A stretch of 64,000 bases of DNA, from NCBI RefSeq assembly GCF_000002425.4, contig NC_037266.1:9958500-10022499 (forward strand), read 5' to 3'. How positions within the stretch are numbered: position 1 is the first letter of the stretch; each line of letters starts with the position of its first letter. The stretch comes from Physcomitrium patens. Lineage: Eukaryota; Streptophyta; Bryopsida; Funariales; Funariaceae. Positions 25,298 to 38,084 of the stretch are shown here, in pieces. The notes beneath the pieces were generated by a model. It was not told the DNA's origin. It saw nothing but the letters and a program-made list of their open reading frames with translations, and ran no database searches. Position numbers and translations under genes: made by a program.

Positions 25298-28000
25298 TAA
25301 GTATGAAGCCTTCTTCATTCTTGTTAATTCTTTTTTAATTTTTAGATTAGTTTCAAAGGTCTTTAATTTTCTTATCTTTTAGCAATAGCCCTTCTTGTTT
25401 CTTTTTAATATACATATTCTTTATTTCTATTTCGTCATCTTTTTTTGAAAAAAGTCTCATTTATTTATTTTCCTTCATTAAGTTCTTGTCCTTGACAAAT
25501 TGACAAAAATACACTTGCAATATTAGAGCTTTGTTTCTTCTTAATTAAAAGTATGTTATTATTATTATGTTTTTTTTTAATAAGACATTAGCATATTAGA
25601 AGTTATAGATTATCCTTTTTTTAACTAATATTGTTCTTAGAATTTCTTTTGTTCTCTAATTCTATCTTCTACTTATCTTAAGAGATAATAGACATCTTTT
25701 TTTCTATTTTATAATCATATAAGAGCTTGCTAAAATAAAGAGTGAAATAATAAGAGCAATTAAAGGAATTAATAATTCTTATGAATCAATTCAAATTACC
25801 ACCATAAGGAGCAGTATGGTTGGTAGGTTGTGAAGATATAGAAATAATTGGAGCTGCTTCAATATCTATACTAAATCACACTACTCTTCCTATGGTAGAA
25901 CACCATTCAAGCATTAGAAAATCAAAAATTATCGTACTCGAGAAGTTTTATAGCATAAGATTAAAATTTTAAAGATTCATCAATTAGCTATAATTGGTAA
26001 TTTAACTTCAACTCCAAAACTATCCAACTCTATAATCACAAGTAAAATCTATTGATACATTTTTTAAAAATTCTCCATTATCATGGTTTTTATCTTTTTT
26101 GAACAATGTGATCTAGTATTGGATAATTTAAAGGCTTTTTTGAAAAAAATTAATCCATATAAAAAATACATAATTTAATTCATATTACAACAAAAAAGAT
26201 CCATATTTTGTAATAAGATAATTAATTTCTTATATTATATACTTTATAATTTTAATAACTTGTAATTGATATTAAGTAAGATGATGTTACATTTATTAGT
26301 TAATTTCTTTATAGATTATAATATAAGATAAAAATTGATGCTTAAATTATCTAACCTTCAAATATTAAGTCAAGCAATTGACTTTGCTTTAAAATGTGAC
26401 AATTGATTTTTTGATTTTAATCCAATAGTTACATATGTAGTTCTCAACATTATTTTAATTCAATAGCTACATCAACATCTTTTCAATACATATATTTGAA
26501 AATAGAGGATATGCAAATTGATGTAATATATTTCAAATCTTTTACTAATCAAGAAAAGACTCATTGTCATAAATAATGATTGTGCTAATATTATGGGGAA
26601 CCTAAGTACACTCTTCAACCTTGTCCAAAGAAACAATACAACTACAAAATAAAGTATATGGTTGTTAAAGAAGATAATATGTTAAAAAATAATTTTATAT
26701 AGCTACCATAAGAATCATGTGATTAAAATCTTATACAATATCTAATAAAGGTTCTATTTTCTTCTCAAAATCCTCTCCTTGTTTTACAAAAAATGTTAGT
26801 TTAGGATCTAAACTTCATAAAGCCTCAGCCTTGCTAGATTCAAAATCTTAACTTCTTTTTTAGATGAAAATTTTGTTAAAAGATATAACACGCATTTAAT
26901 GAAGTAAATTAAATATATTCATATAGAAGTCATATGTAGTTGTTTGTTATCTTTTAAAGATGTTATTTATAAATTTTTTTTATAAACATAGTAATTAATA
27001 GTTATAGGAATTTTGTAATATTTAATATTATTAAATCTTCTTCTAATCTAATTATTTTATGTTAATCATAGATAAAAAAATATAATCCTCAAATAAATTA
27101 AATTTCTTATAGTCTTAGTTTTTTAGAAAGTATAATTAAGAGTGTTGTTAATCAAATAGAAAGTTACAAGCCTAGTACAACCAAATCCATATTTGTAGAT
27201 GCAAGAACTTTCTTGCATGTTATAAAAGAATAATCATCTTGTATTATTTATACCACACCTGCTTTTAATGGTAGAAAGACTTCAAATAGTATTTCATGAC
27301 AATATCAAGATTTTAAAGATATTTTCAAGAAAAAAATATAAATACTCTTATAAAACATTGTTTCAATAATTAATTGATCGAATTTCAAGAAGGAAAATTG
27401 CTATTTGAACCAATCTAAAGTTTATCACAAAATGAATTGGCTAAACTTAAAAAATATATTGAAGAAAATTTGGCTAAGAATTTCATATGCCATTTCAAAT
27501 CTCTAACAAGAGCTTCAATCTTATTTTTTAAGAGAAAAGATGGATCATTTTATATATATATATGTGTTAATTATTAAAGATTCAATAAGATCACTATTAA
27601 GAATACCATTATTGAAGATTCAATAAGATCACCTTTTAGCTTTGATATCTTAACTTCTTGATCAATTAAATCAAACTAAGATCTATATAAAATAGATATA
27701 CAAGAAAAATACAATCTTGTATTTATTAAAGAAAGAAATGAATAGAAGACTACATTTTGAATCAAGTATAGAGACTTTGAATATAATGTCATATTTTTTA
27801 GACTTATAAATAACCAATAAATTTTCAATATCTAATAAATGATATTTTTTAAGAATTTTTAGAAAATTTTATTATTTATTTTTTAGAAATTTTTAAAATT
27901 TTATTCTAAAAATATAGAAGAATATGAACTTCATGTTTGTCATGTATTAAAAAAATAGAAAGATATAGGGCTTTGGACCTAGATAGAAAATTAAATATCT
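25259..28000 (+). mobile_element. Decayed Ty3/gypsy copy: partial LTR, primer site, gag, protease, reverse transcriptase
   Basis: A partial LTR (about 25296-25519) matches the 59.8-60.05 kb LTR. It is followed by TATTAGAGC at 25521-25529, a decayed form of the initiator-Met tRNA primer site (TGGTATCAGAGC). A gag zinc-knuckle remnant (YYGEPKYTLQPC) lies near 26590-26640. Reverse-transcriptase scraps run from about 27400 (SLSQNELAKLKKYIEENLAK) through IDIQEKYNLVFIKE near 27690 to YELHVCHVLKK near 27915. Stops occur throughout, so it is not functional. The left LTR end is replaced by a (TA)n run next to the minus-strand copy. Confidence 0.75.
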
Positions 28001-28149
28001 CATACTACTCAAATTAACTTTCTAGGATATACATGCAAAATATTATATATATAAGGCATCTAATCTTCTTCTTTCTTATTCTTCATTTACTATCAAGAAA
28101 AAAAAAATTCCATCTTTTGATATTATTTTTTGGTAATAATATTTTTTAA

Positions 28150-28188
<39 letters not shown>

Positions 28189-29673
28189 TAAAATTAATTC
28201 AATAATAAATGTATACACTCTTCTTTTAAATTACTTCCATTTGAATTTGAATTCAAATTTTCTAATAAAGCATTTTGATGATTTTTTAAATTTAAATCAC
28301 ATCAAAAAAAATAAATAATTATTATAGGAAAAATAAAATAAAAATTAGGCCTTTTAATTGTAAGTAAAAAAGAATATAAAGATTAAATTTAAATAATATT
28401 TATGAAAAAATAAATAAGTCAATGAACATTATTTCAAAAGTTACATATATTTCTAAAATAAATGCAATCATGTTATGTTTTTTCATGCCATTGCATAGAT
28501 TTTATTATTGAATGGCATATAATTTTATAATAAAATGTATAGTTAATCAATATTAATTTCATAACAATAGTGAGTATTCAACACAAAAACAAATGGCCTA
28601 CATTCTATATTCGATGATATTATATATATATATATATATAGATATTTATTTACTTATATGTCTTATATATTCTAACTACATACTATATATATTTATCTAT
28701 TTACTTCTAATTTTTGATCCTTATCCATTATTTAACTTTTGATAATCTATATGTCAAAAAAATAAAATAAAATAAGAAATAAAATCCCTAGCTTTGACAA
28801 AGAATTATCAAAAATTGCTTCAATTAAATAAAATAAAGAAGATAATGTCTTTATCTTGGTAGTAAATTTTTCTATTATGTTGCAAGAATATCATCACTAA
28901 TATCAGAGATGAATACGTAATATTCTAAATTTTCTTAATTTTCAAATTATATTAATGATATATTATAAAGTAATGTAAAATAATGTTGTTAGTTTTAACC
29001 TACACACAATGTAGCTATTTGCACCTAGCAGCATATGAAATCCAAGACTTTCTTAATATAAAAGAAAAAAATATGTACTCATTTAAATGATAGCAACAAG
29101 AATTCAAATTGGATTGAGTAGGTATACAAACTAGAATAACAATTACATAAAATAAAAATTCAAAAAACTATACTAAAATTGAGATGGTAGTTGGTAGGAA
29201 TCATTACCATAGATTTTTCATCAATATCAATATTCAAAACATTGCTTACTAATCAATTAGCTCTAAAAAGATTTAAAATCTTTTACAAAATGTTCAAATT
29301 AAAACTATATTATCAAGTTCTTTCAATAAAATTTTGTAGTAAAAATATTTTTGATGGACAAACAAAGATTTTATAGAAAGTGGTATTTTTAGCCTTCAAA
29401 TTATTATTGAAACTTATAATCTTTTATGTTCAAGTGAATATAATAGAACAATAATTAAAATCAATATCTTTGATATAATATAATATTCACATATATTACA
29501 TGTATCAATATAATATTACTATTATCAACGTGAATTTTCAAATACAAATAAAATCATAGAAAACAAAATATCATTAATTAATCACCAATTTGTTCAATTA
29601 TCATCTATGTAAGTACTAATTATGTACTAACACCCATATTATTTTAAAAAAACTATATTAATTTGTTCAAATC

Positions 29674-29705
<32 letters not shown>

Positions 29706-30190
29706 GATGAAAAAGAAGTTATTTAATTATAATCTAGACATGAGAAAAGAAAATAACCAAAATCTCTTATCAACAACAAATTTCTAGCTTATCTCCTACT
29801 GACACAATTATACTAAGCCAAAGTAGAGTCAAAGTGACCATATAAGTGCAAGTAGAGGCTTAAATTTGGCATGTATTCATACATGATCAAGAATTCTTAG
29901 CTTATATCTTTTATATGAAAAATCTTAAAAGGCATTATAATGGAAAATTGTGACTATTTTGCACTTGATAATTGTAACTAATCCACTCTTGATAATTGTT
30001 ACTATTTTTCTTTAGATGAAGTAACTATGTGTCCCTTAAGGTGTATTTTACACATTGTCCTTATTAACAATTTGTACATTGTCATGATATAGCATGGCTA
30101 ATAAATAATAGAATAAAGAAAATATTATATTATAAAAAAATTATTTCAAAATATTATAGAAAATTATCTTAGAAATATAGATAATAGTCA
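28001..30190. other. AT-rich desert
   Basis: Contains (TA)n at 28159-28181 and 28620-28640 and an A run of about 26 at 29676-29701. No readable gene was found; it is probably further decayed transposon sequence. Confidence 0.55.
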
Positions 30191-31520
30191 AAAGGCAATA
30201 AAATTAAAAATAAAAATGCTGCTTTTTTACAAAGTGGACTTCTATTCACTTAGTAAGGCCATAAATAAAGAATATATGCATATGTACAAGAAATTTAGAA
30301 GTTGATTTTAGCAAAAACTACTTCAAGAAAATAAGAATTGATATCCAAAAGAACTAGTTGTCAACCAGAGTCAAAATCAAACCTTGAGATACAAAACCAC
30401 ATATCTATAGCAATTTCAAGGTTTTTTTTACAAATCAAAGAAAAATATTTGAAAAAAGACTTTATAGGATTTTTTTAAGTATTTATTTCAGGAAATTTGA
30501 ATTTTTGATAATTTTGTAAGAGCTTTGCAAATTTAGGATTATTTTTGGTGAATCTAATTTTAAGAAATAAAAAAAAGGTTTATTTGAAAGAATTTTTTGA
30601 ATTTGATAGCACATCTATAGGTGAAAATTTGTGAATTTGTGATTATAGTTGTTTTGATTGTGTGATGTAAATTTGAGCATGATCAAATGGTTAGATTAAA
30701 GGTTATTGAAGTTTAAGTAGGTTAAAGTTTCAAAAATAGGATTTTGAAGGTCATTAGAGATTTCAAAGATCTTAAGCAATTTATTAATTTGATTGAAGTG
30801 AAATTTATGTATATAGGTAGTAGACTTGATTTCCAATATATAAGTGAGTTTTGAGAAGTATTTTATAGTAGAATAAAGAAATTTTCATTCAAAGAGATCA
30901 ATATCAAGATTGGAAAAAGTTGCCGATCAATACCATAGTAGATTTTAAGATTTATCTTTTATTTGATAAGTTTAATCTTTTTAAAAATATTTTTATTTCT
31001 TGCCAGCTTAGTTTTTGGGAGGAATAAAAAATTTGAGTTGAAATCAATAATTGGATTATTAATTATAGAGGTTTCAATTTGCCATAGGATTTGATTAGGA
31101 TTTTGTCAAGAATTTGTTCAGGATTTAATTAGGATTTGCATAAAATTTGATTAAGATTTGTTTAGAACTTGATTAGGATTCATCTAAGATTTTTTTAGGA
31201 TTTTTTAAAGATTTGATTAGGATTTTTCTAGGATTTGTCTAAAGTTTGATTAAAATTTAATTAGGATTTAATTAGGATTTATTTATATTTATTTATAATT
31301 TATTTAAAATTTTAATTAGACTTGATCAATGTTTTTTTTTGTTTTTTAAGCTTTAATTAAAATTTATATAAGATTCTATTAAAGTTGTTAAGATTTATTG
31401 TTGTAATTTTTTTTTAACCTTCCACAATCAAGTACATGGCACATTCTCAAGTGCGACTTTACATAATATGACAATGTATTGCTTTCAATACTTGTTATGT
31501 TGCTCAATTGAAACCAACCA
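30190..31520 (-). repeat. Inverted, diverged copy of the 1.3-3.2 kb repeat
   Basis: Read on the minus strand, the head segment lies at about 31520-31380 (CATATTATGTAAAG, then GATTGTGGAAGGT, AATTACAACAATAA). It is followed by the AATCCTAATCAAAT minisatellite (about 31380-31090). Then come the TAGATGTGC/CATCTATAG region near 30610 and the TATGTGGTTTTGTATCTC and GATATCAATTCTTATTTTCTTG segments near 30400-30330. The order is the same as in the 1310-3240 copy. Confidence 0.6.
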
Positions 31521-34145
31521 TTAAACTTGCATTCTAATAAGAATTTTTTATATATAAAATATTTTTATACCTCCAACCTATACCAAAGAGAAAATATTTA
31601 TAATATCACTTTTTTATTCTTCTTATTGTCAAGGATGGATTTCTTTGCAGTTTAATTCATGCAATGCCTATTTCTTCATGTATTAATGGTTTTTCTTTAG
31701 TACATTAACAATACCTAAGAAATCAATAGTATTATAATCTTTTGATGAAAATCCAAATCTTATATTACAACAAACACCATTGTTTCTTTGTATTCCTTAC
31801 ACACAACAACCTCAATAAATTACAATTTATTTAATTGATAAAACATTTTAGGAGCATGAAAATCTCATCTTACATCAAGCACATATTAAAAAAAAGCAAG
31901 CCAAAATATCTGCTCATATTATAACTACAACATAGTTTAGTTATATTGCAGCACACATTTTTAAGTCTAAGTACAAGCATGGCTATGAACCTATACAACC
32001 CATGATTGACGAAGTCTTTGCATGTGACACATTGGAATTTTGCAATATTATGTGAAGGCTTTCTATATTCAATATTCTTTTATAGGTTTGAGATAATTTG
32101 TTCATATTGATAATTTGCTAGTAACTCTGATTCAAACAAAAAGTTTGTCTCTAAGTGCTTCCTTCAAAGTACATAAAGTCACATGCTTAGATTATCTAGT
32201 AAGGCCAAAATACTTGACATACAACTAAAACAATTATGGCAAGAAAGACACACATACAATCATAGTTACTTTAGAAAAAAGTTCATAATGCAGAACAATA
32301 GTTTATACTCAAAACCTCAAATAGCATTAAGAGCTCTAGAAGAATGTTCTTGAATATACATCACTTAATATCGACTATTCCAATGAATGCAATTTAATTT
32401 GATATATTCTTCTAAAAAAGTTGAAATTCACTTTTAAGCATATGTTAAGTCAAACTTTAGTATTGATCAAAATATAAAATCATATTTTACAAATAACATG
32501 AGATCTAATATAAATCAATCTAAAATACAATAAGAAATAACCTTAAGTATGCACTTAAATCACCACCTAAACTTCTACACCAAAAATTGTGGCATTTAGA
32601 TATTGAAGCTCACTTTAGTACATTTAGGAATTGATGATCATTGCAATAATGAACTAAAAGAGATTAATATTGGATTATCTTTGTAAATGGTTTTATGAAA
32701 AAAAATGGACTTTTTAGTAATATGACTATATCAACTAGTATAACTAATTTGAATATTATATAAATTTATAATAGCATACACATATAAATCTAATGTAATT
32801 ACCAACTTATAATGATTCTTAAAAAATATAATAAAAGAACATTGTTACAAACTTGTAGATTGCACTTTTCTAATATAATAAAATCAATACATATAAAACA
32901 AAACAAAAAAAAAACAAAAATAAATCCAAAAAAATAAAAATAAAAATACAACAACCAAAATACAAGAGAATTCAAACAAATTAATATTTAAAAAGCATCA
33001 ACTAGTTGATTTCATTGTACTACTACTCTGCAATAAAACCAAAATACTACAAACTAAAGCAATGAACACATATCAAAGTAAAAATTAAGATTAAAATTAA
33101 AAAAAGATCATACAAATAATGATTAGATGAGTAGAAATTAAAAATAAACCATGATGATGACTAAATGGCCAAATGCAATGGTAAGAAGGTTATCATGAGA
33201 TTTCTATATAGTATTGAAAAAAACTAAAGAATCCACAACTGTATCAATCTCGAAGAGAATGCATAGGCCACCAAAGCTACCTTGAGGTTGTTCAAGCTTT
33301 TTAAGGTCTTCTATTGCTGAAGACATGAGATTTTAAAAAGCTATATAATGAATAGAAGAAAAAGAATACAACAATTTGTAAAAAATATAAAGCAGAAGTA
33401 CTCACTTTTGTAGGGGTATCAGGTATAGTAGCCTTCTTAACAAAACCTATTAAGGTCATATCAAACTATTAAACATGTGCTTGCAATCTAGCACAAAAAG
33501 ATGGCTGCAACATCAAATGCACCAAAAACAAAAGATATCAAGCAATATACAAAAATAATATTGTGAATTAATAAATAGATTTAAAATAATAAATTAAATA
33601 CATCCAATCTTTAGTAGGTGTTAGTAGAGTCTGCCATTGAATACAACATAAGTCATAATGGCAAGTACAACATGTACTACTTGGGTTGCAATTCTAGTCA
33701 ACTAAGAATTTAAGGTCCTAACAATTGTATTCCAACAATTTAGTTCCAACAACTATGATCTTATAAATACTTAGTTTCCAATAACTTTGTGTTTTCTTAA
33801 TTCAACTTGTTTTCTTCACAAAGCCAATTAGAATGCATATTTGTCTCTTTATCTTATATCTAAGTTGTTTTATTTTTTTTTATGAATATAAAGGAATGTT
33901 AAATCAACCTAAACTTTTACTAAATTGATCCACATGTTTAAACCATCATTATACCCTTTCAATCCTATCCTCATTCCTAGCCATTCTTCCATTTCCAACC
34001 ATTGTCCCCATTCCCAACATTTCCAATCCCTCATTCTTGTCTCTAGTAATGGTTGGGAACAAGAAACAGTTGAAAATAGGGATGCAATGATAGTTAAGAT
34101 AGAGTGGGTTGCTTTAATAAAAATTTGGGTTGCTTTATCATTCCC

Positions 34146-34177
<32 letters not shown>

Positions 34178-34434
34178 ATTTTTATTTTAACATATTCAAA
34201 CTAAATTAACAATAAATGGCTACTGATTTTTTAGTTCCAATCTTATACTCATATCAAATCCAAAGGTAATCATATCAACTCTAAAGGTCATTTCTTTTTT
34301 GTTAGATGAATATCACTAACAAAAAAAAACTGAAATTTTTCATAAAGAGGTATATTTGGTGAAAATTGGCGATTTCACGTTTGATTGTAAAGGCCATCAG
34401 CATGTGTTCTACAACGAACGTGTTTCCACAGTGA
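31521..34434. other. AT-rich desert with unassigned transposon debris
   Basis: No readable protein of any length. A (TA)n run lies at 34146-34173. GC rises at about 34380, marking the edge of the next gene island. Confidence 0.5.
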
Positions 34435-34442
34435 TGACGTGG
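34435..34442 (+). promoter_or_regulatory. TGACGTGG bZIP-type site upstream of the RIN4-like gene
   Basis: TGACGTGG contains an ACGT core of the G-box/ABRE and as-1 kind, in the GC-rich promoter stretch. A second ACGT core (CCGACGTGACGCG) follows at about 34516-34528. Role inferred from motif only. Confidence 0.35.
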
Positions 34443-34559
34443 CGATGGAAAGTGGTACGACGACGAAACGGATGACGAGGATGAAGAAGTACGTCGGCAC
34501 TGGCGGACGTCGTCCCGACGTGACGCGCGTTCGTTTGTTCGTCGTCGTTGGGTGAAGAA

Positions 34560-34894
34560 CCGAGTGTGAGAGCGTGAGAGAGGAGTTTGGTTGGTTGGTT
34601 GGTTGGTTCCCTTCCGAAGGTGGCGGGGGCTAACCCAGAGTTTCTGGAGCAGCAGCGCTGGCGCCATCGCTGGAGCTTTCCCTTCCCTTCCCCCCTCCCT
34701 TCGGCGTTGCGAAGGTGCAGCTGCCTTTTGCCAGGTAACGAGGTCCTACATTCCTCCCTCCTCCTCCTTTGCCTCCTCCTCTGCCTCCACTGCTACTACT
34801 ACAAGGCTACGTCCCGTCTGCACATCTGCTTTCCCGCACCTCTCTCCCCCTCTCCTGCTCTCTCTTTCCCCCTCCGTCTTCTTCTGTTTCCAGA

Positions 34895-34931
<37 letters not shown>

Positions 34932-36039
34932 CGAGCCTTGTTCCCGAGAAACGGCGTCTCGAATACGCAGTGCACAGGGACTGACGCTGAGGTTGAGTGG
35001 TCGCTTGACTTGATCCAGGTGATTTTAGTGCTCCCGACGTGGGATTTTCTCAGTCATTCCTTTAGCTCCTTGTCCTCGCTGTGTTGAGTTGTGGAGTAAA
35101 GGAGCGTGTTTTTGGATGTTGGTGATGACAATGGTGTGGTTTGGGACGTGTTGTGCGGACATGCTAAGTGGAAATTCTAGCGTTGGGACGAGATCTGAGG
35201 CTGTGGATCTTGAGGTCGACGAGAGCGGGTGTTGGGTTCACTATGGTTCCTTTCAGTGTGGGGTGTTATAGTTGGAATGACTGGCGTGGTCTGTCTTGTT
35301 GTTGGGTTTTGAGTACAGTTGTGGGTGGTCAGTCCTGTATGTCCGTCTAGATCTTTCTGTTGCAAGCGCAAGCAATGATGCCTTTAGTTTGTGGGAAATG
35401 CCGTTCGAGGAGGCTCGCTTTTCAACAATGTGTAAAAATGGATCGGGAGCTGGGCACTTATTTATACTTTAGCAGGGGTTTTCCGTCTAGTGTAATCAAC
35501 TTTGCTAGTTTTTGTGATATTCAGTGACGAACTATACGGTAATTGATCAACTTTGAATCTAAAACTTAAACTTCACGAATACCGAAGACAAGTTTCGTGA
35601 AGATCGTGTGAGGTACTGTGGCTCCGATTACACTCAGAGCTGACCAATTTGCGTGTATGGCCACTTAATTGCTGCGAGAATCCTGTTGATGGTGTCTTGT
35701 TGAAAGTTCTGATTAGATATGAGCTGGAGCCTTTGAGTGAAAGAAAACACCATTTCTTTTTAGTGTTTTTTCGTATATTTGAGGGCAGTGACTGGACCAT
35801 TAGTGAGAAAACAAGAATAATGGAGTCATTCCTAGTACATGCAGTATTAGAGAGTTTCATTTATGGAGCAAGAGTTCTCTTGCTGCATTTTCCTCGTAAG
35901 AGCTACTTTGTTGAACGGTCGTAAGTCGTGGTGTGTTATTCGACCTAATCATTCAGTAGTTGAGTTATTCCGCATCTTGCTCTATGCAGGGAGGTGGGAG
36001 AGAGAGGGATCTTGCGCAATAAACTGATATAATCTTCTC
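34560..36039 (+). other. 5'UTR exon, (CT)n tract and leader intron of the RIN4-like gene
   Basis: A pyrimidine-rich leader contains a CT microsatellite at about 34897-34928. A donor CCAG|GTGATT at 35018/35019 and an acceptor TCTATGCAG at 35989 define a plausible 971-base leader intron. A short second leader exon (35990-36039) follows before the start codon. An alternative donor GCCAG|GTAACG lies near 34735. The transcription start was not determined. Confidence 0.5.
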
Positions 36040-38084
36040 ATGGCGGTGAGTTATGCATGCCTTGTTGGCAGTCCTGTATTTTGCGTATCTAAGTTTTGAA
36101 AGAGTTTTGCACTCTTTTCTCAAATTGCTTCAGAGTGTTCACTGGGTTTCTGGTCTCACGCATTTTATCTGACTTTGGTGCAGCGTCCCAATGTTCCAAA
36201 ATTTGGTGCAGGGACCGGTGCAGCTTACACTGCAGTATTCGATCAAGCTCGCACGGGAAAGAATGGGAAGCCTATCAATCCCAATGATCCAGCGGAAAAT
36301 GTTGGATTATACGGTTATATGCCCCCGCTTCCTTCTCAGCGAAATAGTGAACGTCCTCCTCGTGGTCATGGTAATGTCCTCATCAACTCATCGAAGATAC
36401 AAAATGCTGATTGAATTCCTTTATTTTTTTGCTCCTTTGTAAGTTTTCCTCTAACTTTAGTCATACTTTTGATCGAATAGATGAGAATCGTCCACGACAT
36501 GAAAGGCGCTCCAGCCGTGAAGATTTAGATGTGCGCCGATCGAACGACCCTCCGAGTCGTCAACCACCATATCCTGGTCAAGCACCTGCCCGCAAACCTC
36601 CTGGTGGAGTTGGCGGTAAGCCTTTTACATTTTCCTCAGTGATTTTCTTTCAACACCGAGGCTATCCTTTTTAGAGTGCGAGTGTTAAGATTGTATTACC
36701 TCAATATCATTTTGTTCTCTCTGCCTGCGATGCCGTTCTCCACTGGAGGCGCTATGTGTTGTTAAAGTACTCGTTTTAGTGGGGTACTGGGAGATTTGCC
36801 TGGACCTTAAGGTGATGTCGAGCCTGTATTGAGAGGTTTAAAATAACTATAGACGAAAACAATTCGACATTTGGAGATGTCTAGTGTCCACATTGCAAGT
36901 ATCTAGATTATAGACTACTATGTGATTCATTGAAACCAGATGTCTTAAGTACTTTCGCATCTCAGTTAGGAAATTCTTCTCAGTTAAATTTTATGCAATC
37001 GTTCATCTCGAGGATTGTCCACTCTCGTATAAATGCATTATATGCACGAGAAGTAAATTTTAGTCATGCATGGTACTGAAAGAGTTATATATTGTATTCA
37101 GAAGTAGAATGTCGAGGATTGTGGTGTTATTTTTGGCCATTCTATTTTTACTATCCTACTCCTCATTCTTCTATGTTGTAGTTGCAGCTCGTGGAGGAGC
37201 TGAAGGTCCCCCGACGCGTCCTGATAGGGATGGTTCAAACCATACTGATCGAGATGGCTCCAGTCATCATACTGACCGCTCACCTGCACATCCTCATGCA
37301 AATAGGGTGGGTGCACGCGAAAATCGACGCGGAGCTGCCTCACCCACTTGGGAGCGAAGAGGTCGACAGCCTTCTGGAGGGGATGAAGGTTCTTTGTTAG
37401 GTTCAGGTGCTCCCAAGCCTCGTATGAGGCCAGCCGGACCACGTGAGGAGCCGGTAAGAGGTTGCCCTTGGTAGAAGTACGTCGTCAAAATCTGGACAAA
37501 TGACTGCTATATTATCAAATTTTTGTTACCGAGACATATCTTCACATTTGTAGTAAATCACTTATGCGTTGGACTTTGAGTGCGTGGGTAGCCAACCAAA
37601 GGGGGAGCATTGCCGGCATTCGGAGCTTGGGATGTGAAAGATCCAAATGCTGGAGATGGTTTCACCATGATCTTTCAGAAGCTTTCGAATGAGAAGAAAG
37701 AGGGTGGCCCGGTGCATATTCCGAAGTTGAATACCGAGCAGCTGTCTTCTCATGAGAAGAGCTATGACAAGCACAATCAGTCTAATGGATCGAGAGACAA
37801 AAAGCAAAGCAGTCAACCGGTAAGTATGGGTATCTGTTTTAAATGTTCGATCAGTTGTCATCGAGTAATCCACAAAACCACATTGCTGTTTATGTGAAGG
37901 GCTTTGCACTTTGTCCACTTTACTGTTACATTCGTGCCATAAATCTTGACTGTATTTGCTGGCAGGTTCTGTTGGAGAATAATGCAGTGGTCAGGGCTTG
38001 TCTTGAATCGTGCTTGAACTTGTATTCTTTTTAAGTTTCTTTTGGGACTTGTAAGTGCAGGACTGCGGCTGCATCATTTTGTGA
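36040..38084 (+). CDS. RIN4/NOI-domain protein; join 36040-36045, 36184-36370, 36481-36615, 37188-37453, 37592-37819, 38061-38084
   Basis: This is a membrane-tethered, largely disordered immune-regulator-type protein of the RIN4/NOI family. Six exons give 281 residues. Exon 1 encodes only Met-Ala. An N-terminal NOI motif follows (RPNVPKFGAG, residues 3-12), then a long Arg/Pro/Gly/His-rich linker (residues about 65-200). A C-terminal NOI motif (LPAFGAWD, then GFTMIFQKLSNEK) spans about 205-235. The tail joins to exon 6 as DCGCIIL. Two cysteines and a terminal CIIL fit lipid anchoring, as expected for NOI proteins. The N-terminal NOI lacks the usual Trp (GAG where family members have GxW); the C-terminal one keeps FGAW. 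An alternative last exon at 37966-38034 would give a tail ending in LNLYSF with no lipidation motif. Exons 2-5 are secure; the last exon is less so. Confidence 0.83.

Noticed and set aside
33925-34100. Weak inverted similarity around CCAACCATT...AATGGTTGG resembling a small transposon end
   Set aside because: Arms are short and imperfect, with no target duplication seen.
37966-38034. Last exon of the RIN4-like gene ending in LNLYSF
   Set aside because: In phase, but gives a tail unlike NOI proteins. The 38061 exon with a Cys-rich end fits better. Kept as an alternative.
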